Part shown: positions 1 to 6,874 of the stretch, piece by piece
Layout: each line of letters starts with the position of its first letter
Position numbering within the stretch: the stretch's first letter is position 1
Assembly: GCA_029063275.1 (NCBI GenBank)
Contig: JAIDOO010000155.1
Coordinates: 1 to 8,974 of the forward strand
Direction of reading: 5' to 3'
DNA length: 8,974 bases
Origin: Clostridia bacterium
GTDB lineage: Bacteria > Bacillota > Clostridia > Christensenellales > Borkfalkiaceae
The notes under the pieces: model-generated
The model's database searches: none
Told to the model about the DNA's origin: nothing
Seen by the model: the letters and a program-made list of their open reading frames with translations, nothing else
Position numbers and translations under genes: made by a program

Positions 1-59
1 ACCCCGGCATAGCAGCTGTCGAGTGGGCTCGTGGGCTGGGATAGGTGTATAAGAGACTC
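1..59. other. Nextera-like sequencing adapter remnant at contig edge
   Basis: This stretch resembles the Illumina Nextera read-2 adapter plus the Tn5 mosaic end, not bacterial DNA. Positions 28-37 (CTCGTGGGCT) and 46-57 (TGTATAAGAGAC) match exactly. Across 28-57 I count 27 of 30 identities to the adapter as I remember it. A second, partial copy of the adapter's 5' part precedes it at 18-31, with about 12 of 14 matches. The errors and the tandem partial copy fit low-quality or chimeric reads assembled into a contig end. The exact junction with genomic DNA is not visible and lies somewhere around 58-75. It should not be annotated as biology. Confidence 0.85.
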
Positions 60-89
60 TCCCTGAACGTATAAATTTACAGTAATTTA

Positions 90-120
90 AAAAGCCGCGG
101 CGCAAAGCGCCGCGGCTTTT
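90..120 (+). terminator. Strong GC hairpin with T-tract before yqfC
   Basis: A perfect 14-bp stem (90-103 paired with 107-120) with core GCCGCGGCGC closes an AAA loop, and its 3' arm ends in TTTT. An A-rich run precedes it, so it could work on both strands. It most likely terminates a gene lost beyond the contig edge. Because it lies only 34 bp before the yqfC start, it could also be a leader hairpin if the operon promoter lies further left. Confidence 0.75.
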
Positions 121-154
121 GCATACCGCAAAATTCAAGCACATACAATATTAT

Positions 155-400
155 ATGAAACTTTTGGAACAGATTTTGGAAGAGCTGGGCGCGGACACGT
201 TAAAATCCTTTTCGGTCGTGCCGGGGTTCGGCGGTTATTTCAGAAGCGTAAAGGGCGTGGCGGAATACACGCCCGAAAAAATCGTTTTAGCCCTAAAAAA
301 GAACAAAATCACCGTGCTGGGTGAAAATCTGACACTCGGCAAATACTTTGAAGAAGATTTATTAATCCGCGGCGCGATTTCGGGGGTAACAATTGACTAA
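155..400 (+). CDS. yqfC: YqfC family (YabP/YqfC) sporulation-associated protein
   Basis: A small protein of 81 residues, close to the roughly 90 of B. subtilis YqfC, which belongs to the YabP/YqfC family and is a sporulation gene in that species. The family pattern is visible in residues 20-81: a VVPGFGGYF segment, KGVAEYTPEKI, then short beta-like stretches ending in ENLTLGKYFEEDLLIRGAIS. The ATG at 155 is preferred over an in-frame TTG at 119, because the TTG lies inside the terminator hairpin. No clear Shine-Dalgarno precedes either start. A TACAAT at 144-149 could be a -10 element giving a nearly leaderless message, but its -35 partner is poor. The 3' end overlaps yqfD by 8 nt, and yqfC-yqfD pairing is conserved in spore-forming Firmicutes. 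The sequence is divergent; the identification rests partly on context. Confidence 0.8.
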   Translation: MKLLEQILEELGADTLKSFSVVPGFGGYFRSVKGVAEYTPEKIVLALKKNKITVLGENLTLGKYFEEDLLIRGAISGVTID

Positions 401-1295
401 GTATACGCAAATTTCGGTCATATCCACTGCCGAAGCCGCCCTTAAAAAGCTTAAAAAAGCGGAAGTCGGGGTGTACAACTGCAAAAAATCGGGTGCGGAA
501 TTCGTCTTTTGCGTAAAAGACAAAGACCTGAAAAAAGTTTTTGCAATTTTCTCTAAGCCGTGTTATAATATTACGGTAGAAAACCTCGGAAGAAAAGCAA
601 GCTTTTTAAAAGGACTTATAAACCGCATAGGACTTTTGGTGGGCGCGTTTATTTTCGTGGCGGCTGCGGCAGTGTCAAATTCGTTCGTTTTCAAAATCAC
701 CGTGAGCGGAAGCGGAAGCTATCTTTCGCCCGAAGTGAAGCGGATTGTCTACGAGGCGGGCGCAAAAGAATTCAGCCTTTGCACCGGTTTCGACGCGCCT
801 GCGGCAACGGGCAAAATCCTTGCCCTTCCCAACGTAACCTTTTGCAATATCCAAAGGCGGGGCAGTATCTTAATCATAGACGTTCAGGTGGACGAAGAGC
901 ATACTGGCAAAGCCGAACTTTCGTCCCTTGTTTCGGACAGGACGGGCGTAGTTAAAAACATAGTCGCAATCTGCGGCACCGCGTGCGTTGCCGAGGGCGA
1001 CAGGGTGAACGCGGGCGACGCGCTCATTTCGGCTTATACCGTTGTCGGCGAGGGAGAGAACGAAAAACGCGTTGACTGCCTTGCGGCGGGCTATTGCGAA
1101 CTGGAATGTTCGTCAAGCTACGAGTATTCCGCGTCGGAAGAGTCGGACGAAAATCTGCAGTCCGCTTACGCGCAGGCGCTTTTATATTCCGAAGAGATAC
1201 TCTCGCGCAAGCACACAATAAAACAAGCCGAGGGCGGGGTAATCTACGTAATAGAATTTACCTATTTGCATAAGTTAAGTATAAATATTTCATAA
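393..1295 (+). CDS. yqfD: YqfD-like sporulation membrane protein, short form
   Basis: A 300-residue protein that starts with TTG at 393, 8 nt inside yqfC. A GGGGG run at 382-386 serves as ribosome binding site with a 6-nt spacer, so translation is probably coupled. An N-terminal soluble domain (about 1-75) leads to one clear membrane helix (about 77-100, GLLVGAFIFVAAAAV core). An extra-membrane domain of about 200 residues follows. It contains RTGVVKNIVAICGTACVAEGD (178-203), which corresponds to the family's segment on introducing a signal 'with parameters' GD.V..GD.LIS. B. subtilis YqfD is about 400 residues and is needed for engulfment during sporulation; this copy lacks roughly the last 100. 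Its place between yqfC and phoH is the family's standard context. No frameshift is evident: the next gene follows after 16 nt, so the short form appears genuine. Confidence 0.82.
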   Translation: MTKYTQISVISTAEAALKKLKKAEVGVYNCKKSGAEFVFCVKDKDLKKVFAIFSKPCYNITVENLGRKASFLKGLINRIGLLVGAFIFVAAAAVSNSFVFKITVSGSGSYLSPEVKRIVYEAGAKEFSLCTGFDAPAATGKILALPNVTFCNIQRRGSILIIDVQVDEEHTGKAELSSLVSDRTGVVKNIVAICGTACVAEGDRVNAGDALISAYTVVGEGENEKRVDCLAAGYCELECSSSYEYSASEESDENLQSAYAQALLYSEEILSRKHTIKQAEGGVIYVIEFTYLHKLSINIS

Positions 1296-1311
1296 GAAGG
1301 CATTTAAAAAT

Positions 1312-2307
1312 ATGCAAAGAAAAACAGTAAAAAAGGTTGCCGCGGTCAGCGTGGACAAGCTGCAAAAAGTAGTAGGAACCTTTGACGAAAATCTTAACGA
1401 CGTAATGCGCGGGTTTGACGTGATAATCCGCGTGGACGGGCTTGACTTTATCGTTGAGGGCGAAGAGAAGAATGCGGTTAAAGCGGCGTCCGTTTTGGAA
1501 AGTCTTTTGACCTTGACCGAAAACGGCGAGGCGGTGGACAGAAACCGCGTTGCTTACTGCATAGAGCTTGCACACGACGGCAAAGCGGCGGATATAACCA
1601 AGCTGTCTTCGGATACGATTGCGGTTACCGCCCTCGGCAAACAGATAAAGTGCAAAACGGTCGGACAAAAACGTTACGTCGATGCAATCAGACACAGCGG
1701 AGTAACATTCGGAATAGGTCCCGCCGGTACGGGCAAAACCTATCTTGCGGTTTGCCTTGCGGTACAGGCTATGAAGCAGAAGCAGGTGGAAAAAATCATT
1801 CTTACCCGCCCTGCTGTCGAAGCGGGCGAAAAGCTGGGCTTTTTACCCGGTGATTTGCAGACTAAGGTAGACCCTTATCTCCGTCCCCTGTACGACGCTT
1901 TGCAGGAAATGCTCGGACTTGAAAACTACACCAAGCTAATGGAGCGCGGTTCTATTGAAATTGCGCCCCTTGCGTATATGCGTGGACGCACCCTTTCAAA
2001 TGCGTTCATAATTCTGGACGAGGCGCAAAACACTACGCGCGAACAAATGAAAATGTTTTTGACCCGCTTCGGCGACGGCAGTAAAATGGTGATAACGGGC
2101 GACGTTACACAGATTGACCTGCCCGACGGAAAATCGAGCGGACTCGAACACGCCGCGCAGGTCTTAAAGGACGTCGAGGGCGTGGATATAATTTACCTTT
2201 CCGACAAAGACGTCGTCCGCAACCCCCTGGTTATGAAAATAGTCAGGGCTTACGAAAAGGACGGCGAGAGGAGGACTCAAATTGACGGTAACAAAGCTAA
2301 GCAATAA
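1312..2307 (+). CDS. phoH: PhoH family ATPase (PhoH-like protein)
   Basis: A 331-residue cytoplasmic P-loop ATPase of the PhoH family, at the usual family length. Walker A GPAGTGKT is at residues 136-143 and Walker B IILDEAQN at 233-240. Other family blocks are visible: ILTRPAVEAGEKLGFLPGD (163-181), PLAYMRGRTL (219-228), ITGDVTQIDLP (261-271), and a terminal VVRNPLVMKIVRAYE (301-315). The N-terminal 30-110 region is the small RNA-binding-like domain typical of this subfamily. PhoH is thought to act in RNA metabolism with its neighbour YbeY, but its exact reaction is not settled. The ATG at 1312 follows AGAAGG at 1295-1300 with an 11-nt spacer, slightly long. The 3' end overlaps yqfF by 26 nt. 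Confidence 0.95.
   Translation: MQRKTVKKVAAVSVDKLQKVVGTFDENLNDVMRGFDVIIRVDGLDFIVEGEEKNAVKAASVLESLLTLTENGEAVDRNRVAYCIELAHDGKAADITKLSSDTIAVTALGKQIKCKTVGQKRYVDAIRHSGVTFGIGPAGTGKTYLAVCLAVQAMKQKQVEKIILTRPAVEAGEKLGFLPGDLQTKVDPYLRPLYDALQEMLGLENYTKLMERGSIEIAPLAYMRGRTLSNAFIILDEAQNTTREQMKMFLTRFGDGSKMVITGDVTQIDLPDGKSSGLEHAAQVLKDVEGVDIIYLSDKDVVRNPLVMKIVRAYEKDGERRTQIDGNKAKQ
2267..2274 (+). promoter_or_regulatory. Ribosome binding site fixing the TTG start of yqfF
   Basis: AGAGGAGG lies inside the 3' end of phoH, 7 nt before TTG at 2282. It is the strongest Shine-Dalgarno in the operon. The next in-frame ATG of yqfF (residue 28) lies within the first membrane helix, so this site decides the TTG start and implies a 26-nt coding overlap with phoH. 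Confidence 0.85.
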
Positions 2308-3748
2308 AGATATTGTCAAAAGCGTTTCGGCTTTTATTCTCGGTGCCCTCGGCATCGTGCTGATGATTATCATAATGGTAGCCTTAAATCAAGGCTTCTA
2401 CGGAGGACCCGATACAGCCTCGTTTTTACGCGAGCGCGGAGTGTATATTGCACTCGTTGCAGTTGTTTTAACCGTTCTCGTCATCTTAGCGTACTTGTTT
2501 TTCGTTTTTGAGAACAAGCACGTTTTAACCCGTTTATCTAAAATAACGGAAATATTTCTGCTTTTATATATTTCTCTGCTGATTTCCTTTATTTTGGGCA
2601 AAAGTTTCAAGGCGGCGGCAGCCCGTCCGTTATTTTTCTTCGCGCTTATGGCGGCAATGCTTTTCAGACGGCGCGACGGCTTATTTTTAAATACCGTTTT
2701 CTCGCTTATGATGCTCATTATCGACAGATTTGTCGACGATTTAACGGGCATAGAAATGTACGACGCGTACGCCGGATTTTTATCCGCTTACTGCGGCGGC
2801 ATACTCGCGATATTTATGTTCCGCCGTGTCAAGACGAGAATAGGAAGCGTATTGATAGGCTTAACCCTGCTCATTCCCGTAGAAGCGATAAATATGATTT
2901 TGCATATTCCTTCAGGCGCGATGACTTTGAGACAGGCTTTAGACCAGCTTTTATACGGTGCGCTGGACTGCATTTTCTCGGTAATGCTGTTTATGATTCT
3001 GTTGCCCGTATTCGAGTGGGTTTTCGCGGAACTGACTGTTTTCAGACTGCGCGAGCTGACCTCGGACGACGCTAAGGTCATAAAAATGTTAAAATCGCAA
3101 GCCCCCGGAACCTACAATCACAGTGTGGTAGTTGCACAGCTTGTAGAAGCTTGCGCAAGAGAAATAGGCGAAGATCCCGAGCTTGCGCGCGCGGCGGCTT
3201 TCTATCACGACGTGGGCAAGCTGAAAAGTCCCGAAATGTTCACCGAAAACCAGTCGGAATTCAATTTCCACGCCGAGCTTTCGCCCGAGCTTTCGGTTGA
3301 TATAATCCGTTCGCACGCAAAGGACGGCGCCAAGCTTATAAAACAGCACCACCTGCCCGACTTTTTTGCGGACATCTGTCTGCAACACCACGGCACTCTC
3401 CCTATAAAATACTTTTACATCAAGGCGCTTAAATTGAGCGACGGCGAGCTGAATATCGAAAACTATTCTTACGCGGGACCTGTTCCTACCACAAAGATAG
3501 CGGCTGTCATTATGATTGCCGACGCTTCGGAGGCGGCTTCGCGCTCCCTTCCCGACCGCTCGCCCGAAAAGGTTGAAGCGCTTGTAAGAAGCTTGATAGA
3601 GGAAAGGCTGGACTTGGACCAGTTTGTAGACTGCAACATTACTATGCGCGAGCTTTCGGTAATAAAGAGCACTATAGTTAACCAGCTTACGGGCGTATAC
3701 CATTCGCGTATAAGCTATCCCAAGCTCACTGTTTCAAAGAAAAAGTAA
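2282..3748 (+). CDS. yqfF: 7TM-HD family phosphodiesterase, PgpH/YqfF-like, lacking the extracellular domain
   Basis: A 488-residue membrane protein. About eight hydrophobic segments (roughly 12-36, 53-77, 88-106, 113-128, 133-150, 163-182, 187-208, 225-248) precede a cytoplasmic HD domain (about 260-480). The metal-binding residues are in place: H280 (YNHS), H309-D310 (YHDVGK), H345, H369-H370 (QHHG) and D414 (ADASEA). The close GVYHSRISYP ending is also family-typical. PgpH of Listeria and its B. subtilis homologue YqfF hydrolyse the second messenger c-di-AMP to pApA, so that activity is inferred here. The family is normally about 700 residues, with a large extracellular 7TMR-HDED domain between the first and second helices. 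Here that loop is only about 17 residues (37-53), so the sensor domain is absent. The protein starts with TTG and ends 1 nt before ybeY. Confidence 0.92.
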   Translation: MTVTKLSNKDIVKSVSAFILGALGIVLMIIIMVALNQGFYGGPDTASFLRERGVYIALVAVVLTVLVILAYLFFVFENKHVLTRLSKITEIFLLLYISLLISFILGKSFKAAAARPLFFFALMAAMLFRRRDGLFLNTVFSLMMLIIDRFVDDLTGIEMYDAYAGFLSAYCGGILAIFMFRRVKTRIGSVLIGLTLLIPVEAINMILHIPSGAMTLRQALDQLLYGALDCIFSVMLFMILLPVFEWVFAELTVFRLRELTSDDAKVIKMLKSQAPGTYNHSVVVAQLVEACAREIGEDPELARAAAFYHDVGKLKSPEMFTENQSEFNFHAELSPELSVDIIRSHAKDGAKLIKQHHLPDFFADICLQHHGTLPIKYFYIKALKLSDGELNIENYSYAGPVPTTKIAAVIMIADASEAASRSLPDRSPEKVEALVRSLIEERLDLDQFVDCNITMRELSVIKSTIVNQLTGVYHSRISYPKLTVSKKK

Positions 3749-3749
3749 T

Positions 3750-4223
3750 ATGAACGATATAAAAATTTACTGCAACGATTACGATTTTTCCCGTCTTTCG
3801 CAGGCTTTTTACGGCGAGTTCAAAAGCGACTGCCCGTTGTCGCTTGAAATAATTTTCACCGACGAAGAGGGCATACGCGGGCTTAACTCGAGGACGCGCG
3901 GCGTTGACGCCGTAACCGACGTTTTAAGCTTTCCTTCGCTGGACGGAATTTTGGGCAGGGAACTCAAAAAAGAGGATTATCCTGCCGACGTAGACGACGA
4001 GGACAACCTGTTTATAGGCAGTATTGCAATCTGCACAAAGCGGGCAAAGGAGCAGGCGGAAGAGTACGGGCACAGCTATATGCGCGAGCTTTTTTATCTT
4101 GCCGCCCACGGGATTTGCCATTTGCTCGGCTACGATCATATGACGGATACCGACAAAGCGGCTATGCGCGGTGTCGAAGAACGCGCGCTTGCGAGGATAA
4201 ACATTACGAGGGACAGTATATGA
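3750..4223 (+). CDS. ybeY: Endoribonuclease YbeY (rRNA maturation factor)
   Basis: A 157-residue protein of normal family length. The zinc-binding signature HGICHLLGYDH spans residues 120-130, with H120, H124 and H130 as the ligands. The conserved upstream block AVTDVLSFP is at 54-62 and FIGSIAIC at 88-95. YbeY is a metal-dependent endoribonuclease used in 16S rRNA 3'-end maturation and ribosome quality control, in the cytoplasm, and works genetically with Era and PhoH-type proteins. The ATG lies 1 nt after the yqfF stop, with only a weak AAAAAG-like Shine-Dalgarno, so translation is probably coupled to yqfF. In B. subtilis, dgkA and cdd lie between this gene and era; here era follows directly with a 4-nt ATGA overlap. 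Confidence 0.96.
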   Translation: MNDIKIYCNDYDFSRLSQAFYGEFKSDCPLSLEIIFTDEEGIRGLNSRTRGVDAVTDVLSFPSLDGILGRELKKEDYPADVDDEDNLFIGSIAICTKRAKEQAEEYGHSYMRELFYLAAHGICHLLGYDHMTDTDKAAMRGVEERALARINITRDSI

Positions 4224-5101
4224 AGAGCGGTTTTATTGGGGTTATCGGCAAGGCGAACGCGGGCAAAAGCACGCTTATAAACGTGCTGGTAGGTGAAAAG
4301 GTTTCAATAGTTTCGCCCAAGCCACAGACCACGCGCGACGCGATTATGGGCGTTTTGACCAAGCCAGATTATCAGATTGTTTTCGTGGATACCCCCGGTA
4401 TTTACAAGGCTAAAAACAAACTTTCGGATATGATGTCCAAAACTGCCGAAACCGCCTCTAAGGACGTTGATTTTATCCTGTTCGTCCACGACGGGCACGG
4501 CGGAATTTCAGACGAAGATATATCACTTATCAAGCGCTTTCATAGCGGCGAAATTCCTATGGCGGTCGCATACACAAAAATTGACATTATGCCCAAGGAA
4601 AATATTTTGGGCGACGTCAAAAAACTGTACGAAAGCGGAATTACCTGCGACGTTCTGCCCGTATCCGCGCGTAAATTTACAAACGTAGCCAAGCTCGAAG
4701 CTTATCTTGCCGACAAAATGCCCGTCGGCGAAAAGGTTATTTCAGAGGATATGGTAACCGACAAAAGCGAGCGGTTTATGGTGTCCGAAATTATGAGGGA
4801 AAAAATCCTTTTAAAATTCGGGCAGGAAGTACCGCACGGCATTGCTATAGTTATCAATGTTTTCGAAAAGAAAGAAAACGGCGTTTACGAAGTAAATCTC
4901 GATATCGTCTGTGAAAAGCAGAACCACAAATCTATTTTAATAGGCAAACAGGGCAAGGCGATAAAGGAAGTAAGCTCGTTTGCGCGTCAGGATATGGAAA
5001 AACTGTTGGGCGCAAAGGTCTTTTTGACCACCTACGTTAAAGTAAAAGAGGACTGGCGCAACCGCCCCAATCTTTTAAAGGATTTCGGCTACAACGTTTA
5101 A
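4220..5101 (+). CDS. era: GTPase Era, 30S ribosome assembly
   Basis: A 293-residue protein of typical Era length. The GTPase domain shows G1 GKANAGKS (10-17), switch-I threonines at 37-38 (QTTRD), G3 DTPG (57-60), G4 TKID (119-122) and G5 SAR (149-151). A C-terminal KH domain (about 200-293) carries ILIGKQGKAIK at 239-249, the RNA-binding loop. Era binds the 3' end of 16S rRNA and assists 30S maturation. The ATG at 4220 is chosen over an upstream in-frame ATG at 4115: it puts the G1 loop at the family's usual distance from the N terminus, follows GAGG at 4208-4211 with an 8-nt spacer, and overlaps the ybeY stop as ATGA. The G1 and G4 motifs depart from the usual GxPNVGKS and NKxD. Confidence 0.96.
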   Translation: MKSGFIGVIGKANAGKSTLINVLVGEKVSIVSPKPQTTRDAIMGVLTKPDYQIVFVDTPGIYKAKNKLSDMMSKTAETASKDVDFILFVHDGHGGISDEDISLIKRFHSGEIPMAVAYTKIDIMPKENILGDVKKLYESGITCDVLPVSARKFTNVAKLEAYLADKMPVGEKVISEDMVTDKSERFMVSEIMREKILLKFGQEVPHGIAIVINVFEKKENGVYEVNLDIVCEKQNHKSILIGKQGKAIKEVSSFARQDMEKLLGAKVFLTTYVKVKEDWRNRPNLLKDFGYNV

Positions 5102-5185
5102 ACTTCGGATATACTTCGCAATACCGATTTTTAGTAAACATAATTTTTAACTAAATACACACACTGCTATAAAAGGAGTGCGGGT

Positions 5186-5293
5186 ATGAAAGAAAAAGAC
5201 AGAGATGCGGCGGAGCTTGCCTGGAAAATGTTTGAAAAGACCGGCAACGTCAGCTATTATATGCTTTACCAACGTCTACACGGCAAGGACTGA
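5186..5293 (+). CDS. yqzL: YqzL family small protein
   Basis: A 35-residue ORF: ATG at 5186, TGA at 5291-5293. AAGGAG at 5173-5178 lies 7 nt upstream, a good ribosome binding site. Residues 13-31 read WKMFEKTGNVSYYMLYQRL, which matches the W-x-x-F-x-x-TGN-x-x-x-YLLY pattern I recall for the YqzL family. It has the family's position between era and recO. Function is unknown. The 84 bp between era and this gene hold no other gene. A TATAAA at 5168-5173 runs into the ribosome binding site and is unlikely to be a working promoter. The ORF ends 9 nt before recO and supplies its weak upstream AAGGA. Confidence 0.88.
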   Translation: MKEKDRDAAELAWKMFEKTGNVSYYMLYQRLHGKD

Positions 5294-5302
5294 AAAAATT
5301 TA

Positions 5303-6019
5303 ATGGAATTAGTAGTGAACGCCCTGACCCTCAAAGCGGTCGATTATAACGAAAACGATAAAATTCTGACTCTGCTCACCGTTGAGCAGGGTAAAATCAC
5401 TGCGGGAATAAAGGGCGTAAAAAAGGCGGGCGCAAAGCTTAAATTTGTTGCCCAGCCTTTTTGTTTTGCCGAACTTGTGCTTGTAAAGCGCGGCGACAAA
5501 TATACCGTGATAAACGCAAGCGAATGCGAAAGCTTTTACGATTTGCGCACCGACGTAAACAAATTTTACGCCGCGTCGTCTGCGGCGGAGGCGGCTAACG
5601 CGCTTGCCTACGAAGGGGACGAGTGCCGCGAAATTTTTTACCCTCTTGTCAAAGCTCTTTCCGAAATGTGTTCCGGCGACGAAAAACAGGCGCTTATCGC
5701 ATTTTTAATCGATTTGCTTAAAAAATCGGGCTACGGCATAAGTGCGGAAAACTGCGTAAGCTGCGGAAAACCTCTTTTACGCGAAGATAAGCTGCGCTTC
5801 AATTTAGATCTGGGCGCGTTTACCTGCAACGAGTGCGCCGGAGTCGGGGCAAGCAGGATAACCTACAACGTAATACGAAAGCTTGACGGAAAATCCTTTG
5901 AAGAGGATTTTATAACCGCCGACGGCGAAAAACGCGCGTTAAGACTTCTCCGCGAATACTTTTCTTACAAGCTCAATTTTGCTTTTAAAAGCCTATCGGA
6001 ATACATAAGACTTATATAA
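5303..6019 (+). CDS. recO: DNA repair protein RecO
   Basis: A 238-residue protein, near the usual 240-255. An N-terminal OB-fold (about 1-80) opens with NALTLKAVDYNENDKILTLLT and GIKGVKK, the family's signature. A helical C-terminal domain follows, carrying a four-cysteine zinc site: C151-C154 (CVSC) and C175-C178 (CNEC). RecO works with RecR and RecF to load RecA onto SSB-coated single-stranded DNA and to anneal strands in recombinational repair. ATG at 5303 is preceded only by AAGGA at 5285-5289, inside the yqzL end and 13 nt away, so translation probably depends on coupling to yqzL. The gene ends at a hairpin terminator. Confidence 0.96.
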   Translation: MELVVNALTLKAVDYNENDKILTLLTVEQGKITAGIKGVKKAGAKLKFVAQPFCFAELVLVKRGDKYTVINASECESFYDLRTDVNKFYAASSAAEAANALAYEGDECREIFYPLVKALSEMCSGDEKQALIAFLIDLLKKSGYGISAENCVSCGKPLLREDKLRFNLDLGAFTCNECAGVGASRITYNVIRKLDGKSFEEDFITADGEKRALRLLREYFSYKLNFAFKSLSEYIRLI

Positions 6020-6021
6020 AA

Positions 6022-6056
6022 ACACGGCGGTCAGACGACCGCCGTGTAAATTTTTA
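6022..6056. terminator. Bidirectional hairpin terminator between convergent genes
   Basis: A perfect 11-bp stem (6022-6032 with 6037-6047, arm ACACGGCGGTC) closes an AGAC loop. On the + strand AAATTTTT follows, ending recO. On the - strand the stem is followed at once by TTTTTATA, ending the opposing gene. It lies 3 nt after the recO stop and 5 nt or so before the end of the converging gene. Confidence 0.9.
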
Positions 6057-6060
6057 ACCG

Positions 6061-6834
6061 TTAAAGTATATTGGGAAGAATGCTGCCAAGCGCTGTGCCT
6101 GCGACAATAAGCACGGTAAAGATTACACCGCAGGCTACGGCGATTTTCCGTTTTTTTGCAGATGCCGCCGCTGCGGCTTTTGCGCTTATGCTGGTACGTG
6201 CGTTAATGGGTTGTGAAACTATTCTTGTTTTCAGGTCGCATAAAATAACTTCGTTGCCGTCGAAATCCGAGTATGCGCCTATAACCGTTTTTATCACACC
6301 GCCGTTGCCGTCGTTCAGATTTGCATAAACGGGATAGTAAGGAAGTTCTGTTTCATCGCTGTCGTGCACTAAATTCCAACTGTTAAGACGTGCGCGGTCA
6401 AACCAGAAGTCCAGCTTTCTCAGTTCGGATTTTACTAATATGTCAATCTCGTTCTGCACCAGAGTGTTCTTTTCGCTGAGGTTGAACACCTGCGAATACT
6501 CCGATTTTGCAAGCCTCAGCGCCTCGTTGCACAAATTTTTGTCTGAAAGTCCGCCCTCGGCTATAAATAAAAAATATCCCGTTGTGAAGTCGGTGCAAAA
6601 GGTGCGCTCGTAGCGCGTATCGCCCGAATAATTGTGTCCCTTGCCTGTTACATTGCCCTCAAAATGTGCTTCAAAAACTTTCGGACAGTCGCCGATAATA
6701 AGTTTGTCTGGCGTCAGTTCCATGATTTGAGCGGCAACAATCGGGTTGTCGCTTTGCAGGCTTTTAAATTCCTCGCCGCTAATATAATTTTGTAAACGCG
6801 CAAAAAATTTTTGCGCAATCGCGCCTTTTTCCAT
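6061..6834 (-). CDS. Hypothetical protein with C-terminal membrane anchor
   Basis: I do not recognise this 257-residue protein. Residues 1-215 are a soluble, acidic domain with no catalytic motif I know; GYFLFIAEGGLSD (86-98) and WFDRARLNSWN (144-154) are its most distinctive stretches. An Ala-rich linker (217-226) and a KKRK patch (227-230, before a helix) lead to one membrane helix at about 231-252 and a short tail, so it looks tail-anchored with the main domain in the cytoplasm. The ATG at 6834 follows GGGAG (6846-6850, - strand) and lies downstream of a strong promoter; the longer in-frame ORF would run back through the operators and the divergent gene. It pairs with the XRE gene and is probably repressed by it. 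Confidence 0.85.
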   Translation of the reverse strand: MEKGAIAQKFFARLQNYISGEEFKSLQSDNPIVAAQIMELTPDKLIIGDCPKVFEAHFEGNVTGKGHNYSGDTRYERTFCTDFTTGYFLFIAEGGLSDKNLCNEALRLAKSEYSQVFNLSEKNTLVQNEIDILVKSELRKLDFWFDRARLNSWNLVHDSDETELPYYPVYANLNDGNGGVIKTVIGAYSDFDGNEVILCDLKTRIVSQPINARTSISAKAAAAASAKKRKIAVACGVIFTVLIVAGTALGSILPNIL

Positions 6835-6854
6835 AGGTGTAAATCTCCCGTATG

Positions 6855-6870
6855 TATAGAATTTTCTATA
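6855..6870. promoter_or_regulatory. Operator 1 of the XRE-regulated region
   Basis: TATAGAATTTTCTATA: perfect 7-bp arms around a 2-nt centre. It covers the predicted start site of the - strand gene (about 6868), where a bound repressor would block initiation. Confidence 0.8.
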
Positions 6871-6874
6871 ACCC

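Noticed and set aside
119..154. N-terminal extension of YqfC from a TTG at 119
   Set aside because: The TTG lies within the 3' arm and T-tract of the terminator hairpin and has no ribosome binding site; the ATG at 155 is more plausible.
3089..3703. 204-codon - strand open frame opposite yqfF
   Set aside because: It lies exactly opposite the conserved HD domain of yqfF, and has no ribosome binding site or recognisable motif.
4115..4219. 35-residue N-terminal extension of Era
   Set aside because: It is the out-of-frame read of the 3' end of ybeY; the G1 loop position and the ribosome binding site support the ATG at 4220.
5130..5173. Promoter before yqzL with TATAAA at 5168-5173
   Set aside because: The element overlaps the ribosome binding site, so transcripts would start past it, and no matching -35 was found.
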